Notes under the pieces: generated by a model
Database searches by the model: none
The model's input: only the letters and a program-made list of their open reading frames with translations
What the model was told of the DNA's origin: nothing
Program-made: the position numbers and the translations under genes
In this document: positions 1 to 5,336 of the stretch, in pieces
Layout of the letters: every line of letters starts with the position of its first letter
Numbering within the stretch: position 1 is the stretch's first letter
Assembly (NCBI GenBank): GCA_002499865.1
Contig: DANL01000064.1
Coordinates: 1-5,336 of the forward strand
DNA: 5,336 nt
Reading direction: 5' to 3'
Source: Euryarchaeota archaeon UBA121
GTDB taxonomy: Archaea; Thermoplasmatota; Poseidoniia; Poseidoniales; Thalassarchaeaceae

Positions 1-96
1 TTGAAGGGGGTAATGTGGCTCCTTGACGAGGAATTTCAGTATATCTCTTCTGGTGGAATTCTCCAGTATGCTCATGGCATGCTCAAAATCCACCAT
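1..96 (-). CDS. Winged-helix (ArsR-like) transcriptional regulator, N-terminal fragment
   Basis: Only the first 32 codons are present; the gene continues beyond the left edge. The translation opens MVDFEHAMSILENSTRRDI and goes on to LKFLVKEPHYPLQ. The pattern 'hhLxNxTRRxILxhLxxEPhYPLQ' is the first helices of archaeal ArsR-type winged-helix DNA-binding proteins, in which the next segment is normally the recognition helix. The ATG at 94-96 is preferred because an in-frame TAG lies 24 bases upstream; the Met at codon 8 is a weaker alternative. No Shine-Dalgarno site is visible before the ATG. The gene is divergent from the membrane protein at 185-481, sharing an 88-bp spacer, so it may control that neighbour or itself; this is inference from position. 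Target genes and any ligand cannot be read from the fragment. The family call is fairly safe, the exact subfamily is not. Confidence 0.72.
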   Translation of the reverse strand, partial: MVDFEHAMSILENSTRRDILKFLVKEPHYPLQ

Positions 97-154
97 TTCT
101 AACCAACCCGTAGTTGTCTAATCCGTCCTCTTCTAAAAACCCAACTTGAGCATA

Positions 155-163
155 GTATAATAT
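155..163 (+). promoter_or_regulatory. Archaeal TATA box for the 185-481 gene (leaderless)
   Basis: The sequence GTATAATAT is centred about 27 bases before the ATG at 185. In archaea the TATA element lies about 26-27 bases before the transcription start, so transcription would begin at or next to the ATG, giving a leaderless mRNA. The lack of any Shine-Dalgarno site before this ATG agrees. The core is nearly symmetrical (TATTATA on the other strand), so it could also serve the divergent regulator, with a leader of roughly 35 bases. A second weak candidate for that gene is TTTTTAGA around 132-139 on the minus strand. Confidence 0.5.
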
Positions 164-184
164 CACGCCAATAGATGTGGTATC

Positions 185-481
185 ATGGGCGCCACCAAGA
201 CGGTCATTAAGACCGTGATCGTCATTATGGGAATTCTATTGATTTTAACATCATTTGGAGCATTAATCGTAGCCAATGAGATTGATAGCAGAGTATCAGA
301 GGACTGTGAGGATGCCGTGGGGTCAATCGGCGAAATCATTGGAGCCGACGAAGAGCAATGTCAGGATGCTAGAGATTTGAGGGACAACCTAAGATCGTCC
401 TTCTTGCCTTTGATCGTCATTGGAGCCTCTCTAGTTGTAATTCCTATACTTTCAAATCTCAGGAACAAGAATGAGGGTTGA
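185..481 (+). CDS. Small two-helix membrane protein, function unknown
   Basis: I do not recognise a family for this 98-residue protein. Two hydrophobic segments are clear: residues about 7-30 (VIKTVIVIMGILLILTSF onward) and about 73-91 (LPLIVIGASLVVIPIL). They flank an acidic 42-residue loop. Lysines near the N-terminus (K5, K9) and the basic C-terminal tail (R93, K95) suggest both ends face the cytoplasm and the loop faces outside. The loop holds the only two cysteines, C41 and C59, which could form a disulfide; that is inference. The start has a TATA box 27 bases upstream and no ribosome-binding site, as for a leaderless message. The gene ends 13 bp from the convergent gene at 495. It is divergent from an ArsR-like regulator, a possible controller. 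It is probably a real gene because of its coherent membrane topology and promoter placement. Confidence 0.8.
   Translation: MGATKTVIKTVIVIMGILLILTSFGALIVANEIDSRVSEDCEDAVGSIGEIIGADEEQCQDARDLRDNLRSSFLPLIVIGASLVVIPILSNLRNKNEG
200..216. promoter_or_regulatory. 17-bp perfect dyad at the start of the membrane-protein gene
   Basis: ACGGTC-ATTAA-GACCGT is a perfect 6-bp inverted repeat around a 5-base spacer. It lies 15-31 bases inside the coding region, and so just downstream of the predicted leaderless transcription start. Its place beside a divergent winged-helix regulator fits an operator, and in RNA it would make a short hairpin close to the 5' end. It may equally be a by-product of the encoded repeat KTVIKTVIVI. 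Function is not shown. Confidence 0.25.
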
Positions 482-494
482 TCAGGCAAGGATG

Positions 495-1265
495 TTATCC
501 GTTATCCCAGTTTTCCCAGCTACCTCTTTCCTCTTGGTCTACAAACTCTGTTTTCTCCTCCAAATCTGGCGCTTCTTCTACATCGGTGAAGGGCCTTGGT
601 ACGAACTCCTCCTCGTTTTCCAAATATTGCTCTCTATGTAACGCTTTGTAAATATCATCAGTGGTCATCATAGGAGCCTGTACGTTTACTTCAACAAGAG
701 GTCTTTTTCTCCTCCACCCAATTAGAGCAAGTACTACTCCAATAATTCCGAAGGGCCCCCCGATACAACATCCTGCAATCATCACTAGGATTGACACTGG
801 GCTATCTTCAAGCATCTTAGTTTGAGACTTGATATCGTCCACTAGCCACAGGTCCCCTTCTTCAGCATCGTTGTACAGTGTATATGTGCCACTGCTCTCT
901 GGCACAAATACTCTAACCGTTCTAAAATTAGGAGAATTGCCGTCTATCTGCCTATCTACATGCAAGAAACCAGGCTCATTCCATTCACAATCCTTTGAAT
1001 CGATAATCAGACGAACATCAGGTGCAGGAGAGCCATCCTCTACTATCCTCATTACAAGATACTCCCTCTGGCCCACAATGGAAGTAGACGAGAGGTTCAC
1101 ACTAACGCTCTCGCCGGGACCAACGACAGCCTCGTTAAATTGAGCAGGATCAAGATACTTCTCACTCTGCTCAGATGCTGAGCTCCATGCTATGGTAGCC
1201 ATCAAAAGAAGAAAGAAAGAAATCACTGAGATGGTCTTAGCCCAGCCCATCACATCTCGGCTCAT
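495..1265 (-). CDS. Membrane-anchored protein with outside beta-rich domain and acidic cytoplasmic tail
   Basis: No family is recognised with certainty in this 256-residue protein. In order it shows: a signal peptide or anchor helix at about 9-30; an outside region at about 31-155 with alternating strand-like segments (PGESVSVNLS, YLVMRIVEDG, FRTVRVFVPESSGTYTLYN) that look like a small beta-sandwich; a transmembrane helix at about 157-184 (with C166, C167 and several glycines) followed by the stop-transfer cluster RRKR at 185-188; and a roughly 70-residue cytoplasmic tail rich in Glu and Asp, ending WENWDNG. The basic cluster after the helix sets the topology as N-terminal part out, tail in. 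The ATG at 1265 has no Shine-Dalgarno site. The gene begins 37 bp after the top6A stop, so it may be read through from the topoisomerase operon or use its own weak promoter. A functional link to topoisomerase VI is not supported by the protein itself. Confidence 0.8.
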   Translation of the reverse strand: MSRDVMGWAKTISVISFFLLLMATIAWSSASEQSEKYLDPAQFNEAVVGPGESVSVNLSSTSIVGQREYLVMRIVEDGSPAPDVRLIIDSKDCEWNEPGFLHVDRQIDGNSPNFRTVRVFVPESSGTYTLYNDAEEGDLWLVDDIKSQTKMLEDSPVSILVMIAGCCIGGPFGIIGVVLALIGWRRKRPLVEVNVQAPMMTTDDIYKALHREQYLENEEEFVPRPFTDVEEAPDLEEKTEFVDQEERGSWENWDNG

Positions 1266-1302
1266 GGGGTAGCCACAGGCTATACGCTTTCAGTTTTAGT
1301 CA

Positions 1303-2409
1303 TCAGTATCCAAGTCCGATTCCATCAAGTTTCTCAGGTAGATAGGTATCGGTAACGAAGTCAAGACCATACTTGGCCAAAGACTGCTGCTCTGCCTTTT
1401 TGCCTAATTCCTGCATGAGTTTAATCTGCTCCTGCCACCAGCCAGTGTTGAATCTAGGATCACTCAGCTCAGCCTCTAGAGCATTGGTATCCTGTTTTGA
1501 TAGATCGTCACTTGGAAGGTCATATGCTAATATGTCGTCGGCCGTTATTCCAAGGTATGTGGCCTCCTTAGTTGCCAGATATTCAGAAATATGAGCGGTC
1601 TTTATCGCTCCGTAAGCAATACTGGCAAAAATTCTGAAGGACCACGGGTCACAGTCAGTAAATACCACTATTGGCTTCTTCCACTCATCGCTAATTCTTC
1701 TCATTATCCTCCTTGTAGATCTAGCCGGTTGCCCCTTTAGATGAATAAGTGCACATCTTGACTCTTCGTCGAACCCATTCTCTATCAGTCTGTCAAACAT
1801 ACCGCCAGTTTCTATGGCCATAACGAAATCAATATCCTCATCAACGAGCCTCAACTTCTCCTCTTCCACATTATAGGGAACCCCATATCCAGAATCGCCT
1901 ACGTCGTCTCTGCAGTTTATTGTCATCCACTCACCTCTCCTGTTCCTCTCTTCGACAGTGATGTTGCCAATGATTCTAGCTCCATCTTCCTCAGGCCTCA
2001 GCTTGAAATCCTCTCTCAGACACTTCGTGACTATCTCTAGATCCTCAGCTAGATTATTACTTTCATTTTGCGAGCCAAATTTACCATTACCCCAACCTTC
2101 AGAGATATAATACATCTCTCTCAACGTAGATGACTTTCCAGAGTCAATCATCTCCTCAATGAATTCTGTGATATGAAGAGTCCTCAACAACTGTCTGGCA
2201 GACCCTAACTTAGTCGCATCTCTGATAGTCTTACTTTTTCCATACTTGAAGACCCCGAGTCTGTTGTCAAAGGAGATATTGCTCTTTGATCGCACGGGGA
2301 GGGTCATCCTAGGAGGGTCCCCCCGTTGCATCCTGTTATGCATCTCAGCCGCTACTTGATGTAACGAGTCTACGACTTGTTGCCTACTCTTTCTCGTTGA
2401 ATCGCTCAT
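1303..2409 (-). CDS. top6A: DNA topoisomerase VI subunit A (DNA-cleaving, Spo11-like)
   Basis: This is the cleavage subunit of the A2B2 type IIB topoisomerase: each A chain forms a 5'-phosphotyrosyl bond, giving a staggered double-strand break through which a second duplex passes. The 368-residue length is normal. The winged-helix (5Y-CAP) domain carries STLREMYYISEGWG at 94-107; by comparison with Spo11 the second tyrosine, Y101, is the likely nucleophile. The Toprim domain shows the metal-binding glutamate in AIETGGMFDRL (E200) and the Asp pair in TDCDPW (D252, D254). KGQPARSTRR (225-234) and YGAIKTAHISEYLATKEA (266-283) are also typical. The residues look closest to the haloarchaeal-type Top6A I remember. 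In that type the Toprim motif is usually TDGDPW; here Cys253 replaces Gly. The start overlaps the top6B stop (ATGA, 2406-2409) and has a strong ribosome-binding site inside top6B, so the two subunits should be translationally coupled. Confidence 0.97.
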   Translation of the reverse strand: MSDSTRKSRQQVVDSLHQVAAEMHNRMQRGDPPRMTLPVRSKSNISFDNRLGVFKYGKSKTIRDATKLGSARQLLRTLHITEFIEEMIDSGKSSTLREMYYISEGWGNGKFGSQNESNNLAEDLEIVTKCLREDFKLRPEEDGARIIGNITVEERNRRGEWMTINCRDDVGDSGYGVPYNVEEEKLRLVDEDIDFVMAIETGGMFDRLIENGFDEESRCALIHLKGQPARSTRRIMRRISDEWKKPIVVFTDCDPWSFRIFASIAYGAIKTAHISEYLATKEATYLGITADDILAYDLPSDDLSKQDTNALEAELSDPRFNTGWWQEQIKLMQELGKKAEQQSLAKYGLDFVTDTYLPEKLDGIGLGY

Positions 2410-4505
2410 TGTTCATCACCCTCCATTCCGAACCAGTCGGTATTAGCAGATGGAACGAACTCTGTAACATCTGAACTTACGGGCACATCATCACCTAAAT
2501 CAGAAATACTTCCATCAGATTTCGTATGATTGATGTGTGAAGTAACGTCCTTGATCTTAACCTCCTCTACTGCCGCCTCCAAAGCCTCAGCCTTACGTTG
2601 CTCATCTAACAAAGCCTCATCCATCTTTGTTGCACCAATAATCTCTCCATTCCCCCTGAAGAAGATATCTGCTTCATTCCAATCTCCCTTAGTCAGTCCT
2701 GATATTCCAAACTCTAGAACCGTAGAAGTTCCGGGGTCCAAGGTGTCTAATCTCCAGGCCCACAACCCCCGGGCCTCTTTTCTCCCTCCCCTAGGATTGA
2801 ACTCCATTGAGGTTTCAGAACTCTCTGGCCATTTAGCTAAGATAGTGTAAGCTCTGGCTCTCGCGGTGTAGTTATGTATTGTTATTGAACACATGGAAAG
2901 CCGTCTTTCCTTATCCCATGATAGAACTTCTTCAAGGAATACGGCATTCATAATCTGAGTGATTACCGGAGCCAAATCTGGCTCTTCTCTCCCTAGTAGC
3001 TCTGATGACTTCTTAGAAATTTCAGGAAGAATAATGTTCACGAGCTCAAACTTCTCCTTGGCCTTCTTCCGTTGAGAACTCTTCTTCAGATGATTTTTGA
3101 GCCCTCTTCCAACTTCCAGCATCGCCTTTCTAATCTCATCAAAAACCTCCTCATTATACGAGACCGCCTCTTTTGCCTCACTGGTGAATTGAACATTAGT
3201 GGAAGCCAGATGAATCAGCACCGCCGCAGGCCCCTTTGGTATTCCGCTTCCTCCTGGCTGTTCCAAACCGTAACTCTTCCAGTTCACTGCTTCAAGTGCC
3301 TTAGTCAGCAAGCATCCTCCTTGCTGATACATCAGGGGGACCCTATTAGCGAATCTCAGGATTTCTATCGGCCCATCAGATGTCAGGTCTCCTCCAAAAA
3401 CCAATCCGACCTCGATTTGGAAAGGATTGCCCTGACTAACAGAGGGATTCCTTGTAACTGTGGATGCGAACCGAGAGTCTATGGCTTTTGAGAGCCCCTT
3501 CTTGATTAGCAGATCCTCGATAGGGGACAAGCAATCCATAGGTGGTTTGAGGAGCTTGACTGTCTGAAACGCGGTAACCAACATCTTCGCTTCCTCTGCT
3601 TTAATCCTCTTTGGGGTTCTGCCCTCCTCTACCTCTGCCATAGCTAAAATTTCCTTAGCGGCCCTGGGACTGACTCCCGAGAAATTATGCTTTAGGAATG
3701 AAGTCATCCTTCTGTCATTAGCTTCTCTGAGCATTCTTTGTAATGTGCCTAGTTGTATCCCATGAGGGTGTGGCTTAATTTCCTCGACTACTCTGGGTAG
3801 TTTATTACTAGTTCTAATCCAGTTCCCCTCTTCAACAACAGAGCCCTCTTTGTCATACACTATCAGCGATATTGAAGCATGAGGATTAACAATAGATGTC
3901 ATCCTAAGATATTGATAGACAGATTTCCTCCCCCTCTGATACTTCGCCTTCATCTGAGTTCTTATCCTGAGGCCATGGGATATTTCATTCCCAGTTTTAT
4001 CATCTATCCAAATGTCTCTCCTCTCCCCAGATTTGATCGCTTTGTTCTTCTTGGTATCCACACCAAGGTCAACATATACCGCCGAAGAGTCACTCTTTAT
4101 CTTCGAAACAACATGTGTTTTGGAGCCTGTAGTCAGCTGACTATACATCACAACCCCTGTAATTCCTATTCCTTGCTGACCTCTCGTCTGCCTAATGGCA
4201 TGAAATCTAGAACCGAGGAGGAATTTACCAAACACGTTTTCTATTGCATCTCTTGGTATGCCCGGACCGTTGTCCTGTGTGATCAATTCCAGCTCATCTC
4301 CTTTTGTTCGCCTTATCTCCACTCTGATATCAGGTAGGATACGAGCCTCCTCACATGCGTCTAGAGAATTATCAACAGACTCCTTCACTGCAGTAATTAC
4401 CGCTCTTGGTAGGGTATCGAAACCAAGGAAATGCTTATTCTTCTCGAAGAACTCACTCACTGATATCTGCTTTTGCTTACTAGAAATTTCCTCTGCCTCA
4501 TTCAT
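2406..4505 (-). CDS. top6B: DNA topoisomerase VI subunit B (GHKL ATPase)
   Basis: This is the ATPase subunit of topoisomerase VI; ATP binding closes the B dimer and drives strand passage through the gate cut by Top6A. Numbered from the ATG at 4505 (699 residues), the N-terminus ISVSEFFEKNKHFLGFD is typical. The GHKL motifs are present: N-box ESVDNSLDA (catalytic E42, Mg-binding N46), DNGPGI (D78-I83) and RGQQGIGITG (108-117). An H2TH-like region spans about 255-320. The transducer domain (about 340-525) contains RFANRVPLMYQQGG and FTSEAKEAV, where K445 is the likely switch lysine. A C-terminal Ig-like domain (about 535-625) follows, then an acidic variable tail to EGDEQ. An in-frame GTG at 4577 would add 24 arginine-rich residues. 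I prefer the ATG because GGTGAT sits 4 bases before it and the family N-terminus starts close by. The gene is first in the operon and overlaps top6A by 4 bases. Confidence 0.96.
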   Translation of the reverse strand: MNEAEEISSKQKQISVSEFFEKNKHFLGFDTLPRAVITAVKESVDNSLDACEEARILPDIRVEIRRTKGDELELITQDNGPGIPRDAIENVFGKFLLGSRFHAIRQTRGQQGIGITGVVMYSQLTTGSKTHVVSKIKSDSSAVYVDLGVDTKKNKAIKSGERRDIWIDDKTGNEISHGLRIRTQMKAKYQRGRKSVYQYLRMTSIVNPHASISLIVYDKEGSVVEEGNWIRTSNKLPRVVEEIKPHPHGIQLGTLQRMLREANDRRMTSFLKHNFSGVSPRAAKEILAMAEVEEGRTPKRIKAEEAKMLVTAFQTVKLLKPPMDCLSPIEDLLIKKGLSKAIDSRFASTVTRNPSVSQGNPFQIEVGLVFGGDLTSDGPIEILRFANRVPLMYQQGGCLLTKALEAVNWKSYGLEQPGGSGIPKGPAAVLIHLASTNVQFTSEAKEAVSYNEEVFDEIRKAMLEVGRGLKNHLKKSSQRKKAKEKFELVNIILPEISKKSSELLGREEPDLAPVITQIMNAVFLEEVLSWDKERRLSMCSITIHNYTARARAYTILAKWPESSETSMEFNPRGGRKEARGLWAWRLDTLDPGTSTVLEFGISGLTKGDWNEADIFFRGNGEIIGATKMDEALLDEQRKAEALEAAVEEVKIKDVTSHINHTKSDGSISDLGDDVPVSSDVTEFVPSANTDWFGMEGDEQ
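2415..2424 (-). promoter_or_regulatory. Shine-Dalgarno site of top6A
   Basis: On the minus strand GGAGGGTGAT lies 5 bases before the top6A ATG, inside the end of top6B. The GGTGAT part matches the complement of the archaeal 16S rRNA 3' end. With the 4-base stop/start overlap this supports coupled synthesis of the two subunits. Confidence 0.75.
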
Positions 4506-4509
4506 GCGA

Positions 4510-4516
4510 ATCACCC
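4510..4516 (-). promoter_or_regulatory. Shine-Dalgarno site supporting the ATG start of top6B
   Basis: On the minus strand GGGTGAT lies 4 bases before the ATG at 4505. The same GGTGAT core precedes top6A at nearly the same spacing. No comparable site lies before the upstream in-frame GTG at 4577, so this site decides the start in favour of 4505. The GTG remains possible if the mRNA is leaderless there. Confidence 0.6.
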
Positions 4517-4672
4517 CATCAGGTCCTCCCAATTCCCTGATGGAACGGGGCCTGCTTATGGTTGCACGAGCGCGCACACTGATACCTATTGAATGATACT
4601 GATTACAAAATCTTGAAATCCCCTTTTTGCGCCATCAAACTATTTTCCAAACCGATGACGAATTACATCAAC

Positions 4673-4680
4673 TTATATGG
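4673..4680 (+). promoter_or_regulatory. Candidate TATA box for the fasciclin gene
   Basis: TTATATGG is the best TATA-like element in the divergent region between top6B and the fasciclin gene (4506-4733). Its spacing predicts a transcription start near 4702 and a leader of about 32 bases. No Shine-Dalgarno site precedes the ATG at 4734. Read on the other strand (CCATATAA) it could also drive top6B, with a start near 4650 and a long leader. A weaker alternative for top6B is TTTTGTAATC at 4601-4610, about 28 bases before the GTG at 4577. I see no RNA gene, terminator hairpin or strong inverted repeat in the rest of the spacer. Confidence 0.33.
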
Positions 4681-4733
4681 ATTGAAAGATTTTTGATACA
4701 GTCTTTCATTAACTAAACTTGAATCGGGCAGTT

Positions 4734-5336
4734 ATGAATAACAGAGTTGTAACTATGACAATGCTAGTGATTGCCAGCCTACTGGCATCACCAGTTGTTG
4801 TCGCAGACGATACTCAGGACATACCAACGAACGCACAGAACACAGGAGCACACGACTCTCTCGTGGCAGCACTCTCACATGCAGGACTTGTTTCCGCATT
4901 GCAAGCTGACGGGCCATTCACGGTCTTCGCACCAACTGACGATGCATTCACAGCCGCAGGAATCGATCTCTCCACGTTCGACACCGACGAGGAGAACGCA
5001 ACCCTCAGCGACATACTACTGTATCACGTTGTGAGTGGCGCAGTCTCCTCCTCAGATGTTACTGATGGTATGTCTGCCGAGGCACTCAATGGTGACGACC
5101 TTTCGTTCACCGTATCCGATGGGACCGTCATGGTAAATGATGCAACAGTCACGTCAGCAGATGTGATGGCTTCGAACGGAATAATCCACGTAATCGACAA
5201 GGTACTGATGCCTCCTGCTGACTTAGGAGATATACCTACAGTCGCTCAGGGAACCGGGATCCACACTTCCTTGGTTGCCGCAGTAGTACAGGCCGAGCTC
5301 TTGACAACACTGCAGGGTGACGGGCCATTCACGGTC
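4734..5336 (+). CDS. Secreted fasciclin (FAS1) domain protein, C-terminus missing
   Basis: The first 201 codons are present and the frame is still open at the right edge. Residues 1-24 form a signal peptide (R4, hydrophobic core 10-23, probable cleavage after VVVA at 24), so the protein is exported. One complete FAS1 domain spans about 36-160: H1 motif GPFTVFAPTDDAF (60-72), central LLYHVVSG (95-102) and H2 motif IIHVIDKVLMP (150-160). A second domain begins at about 166 and reaches GPFTV at the edge. The two copies align at a spacing of 137 residues: DIPTNAQNTGAHDSLVAAL against DIPTVAQGTGIHTSLVAAV. FAS1 domains generally mediate adhesion at the cell surface; the partner here is unknown. Met8 and Met10 are alternative starts, but the first ATG keeps the usual basic start of a signal peptide. 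The number of repeats and any membrane or cell-wall anchor lie outside the window. Confidence 0.93.
   Translation, partial: MNNRVVTMTMLVIASLLASPVVVADDTQDIPTNAQNTGAHDSLVAALSHAGLVSALQADGPFTVFAPTDDAFTAAGIDLSTFDTDEENATLSDILLYHVVSGAVSSSDVTDGMSAEALNGDDLSFTVSDGTVMVNDATVTSADVMASNGIIHVIDKVLMPPADLGDIPTVAQGTGIHTSLVAAVVQAELLTTLQGDGPFTV
4907..4925 (+). repeat. First copy of a 19-bp exact direct repeat in the FAS1 gene
   Basis: TGACGGGCCATTCACGGTC encodes the core of the FAS1 H1 motif (DGPFTV) and recurs at 5318-5336, 411 bases (137 codons) later and in the same frame. It is part of tandem FAS1 domain duplication. The identity at the DNA level over this stretch, against more diverged flanks, suggests recent duplication or gene conversion. 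Confidence 0.8.
5318..5336 (+). repeat. Second copy of the 19-bp FAS1 repeat, cut by the window edge
   Basis: This copy matches 4907-4925 exactly and reaches the final base of the window, so the true length of the identical stretch cannot be seen. It marks the H1 motif of the second FAS1 domain. Confidence 0.8.

Noticed and set aside
83..184. A minus-strand open frame reading ...FLEEDGLDNYGLVRNGGF and stopping at 83-85, overlapping the start of the regulator.
   Set aside because: It has no ATG or ribosome-binding site, runs antisense to the well-supported membrane gene further up, and ends inside the regulator in another frame. It is probably chance.
494..508. Tandem GTTATCC-GTTATCC at the convergent gene junction.
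   Set aside because: Two copies of a 7-mer over the stop codon of the minus-strand gene; too short to mean more than chance, and no T-run or hairpin makes it a terminator.
495..2520. Similar acidic ends with an EFVP string in both the 256-residue membrane protein and the Top6B tail.
   Set aside because: The shared stretch is four residues in low-complexity acidic sequence, and the surroundings do not align; coincidence is the simplest reading.
3168..3210. Top6B has STNVQFTSEAKEAV where many family members have STK, which at first looked like loss of the switch lysine.
   Set aside because: I recall haloarchaeal Top6B also having STNVPFTSE at this place, and a lysine is kept a few residues later (K445), so ATPase function need not be affected. 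An alignment would settle it.
3072..4337. Long plus-strand open frames of 139 and 152 codons (3072-3491, 3879-4337) and several shorter ones opposite the top6 genes.
   Set aside because: They lie fully antisense to top6B, which has all family motifs in the other strand; their translations show no domain or membrane pattern of their own.
4771..5034. Open frames on both strands (4771-5034 plus, 4814-5014 minus) within the fasciclin gene.
   Set aside because: The frame from 4734 encodes a signal peptide and FAS1 motifs throughout, so these are shadows.

Overview
The window looks like a piece of a mesophilic euryarchaeal chromosome, most likely a marine Thermoplasmatota lineage such as Marine Group II (Poseidoniales). 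The grounds are a complete archaeal DNA topoisomerase VI operon whose residues I recognise as closest to haloarchaeal-type Top6A/Top6B. Other grounds are a TATA element placed for leaderless transcription, GGTGAT Shine-Dalgarno sites, moderate GC, a secreted fasciclin-domain protein and small membrane proteins of unknown function. The lineage call is an inference from memory of families, not from a search.

Layout, left to right. Positions 1-96 (minus) hold the first 32 codons of an ArsR-like winged-helix regulator that runs off the left edge. An 88-bp divergent spacer separates it from a 98-residue two-helix membrane protein (185-481, plus), which has a well-placed TATA element and probably a leaderless mRNA. 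A 13-bp convergent gap follows. Next is a 256-residue membrane-anchored protein on the minus strand (495-1265), with a signal or anchor segment, an outside beta-rich domain, a second helix and an acidic cytoplasmic tail. It lies 37 bp downstream of the topoisomerase operon.

Positions 1303-4505 (minus) carry top6B then top6A, overlapping by 4 bases (ATGA). Top6B is the GHKL ATPase subunit and Top6A the DNA-cleaving subunit. Together they form an A2B2 type IIB topoisomerase that relaxes and decatenates DNA. All the main catalytic motifs are visible in both. An upstream GTG (4577) would extend Top6B by 24 residues, but the ATG at 4505 has a Shine-Dalgarno site and better fits the family N-terminus.

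A divergent intergenic region (4506-4733) leads to a secreted FAS1 (fasciclin) protein starting at 4734, plus strand. It has a signal peptide, one complete FAS1 domain and the start of a second, and runs off the right edge. The last 19 bases exactly repeat an earlier stretch of the same gene, so the sequence stops inside a repeat.

There is no CRISPR array, transposon, tRNA or rRNA that I can see. I do not find a clearly novel system. The points most worth a second look are the dyad just inside the 185-481 gene next to the regulator, the differing translation-start signals, the Top6B tail, and the FAS1 repeat at the sequence end.
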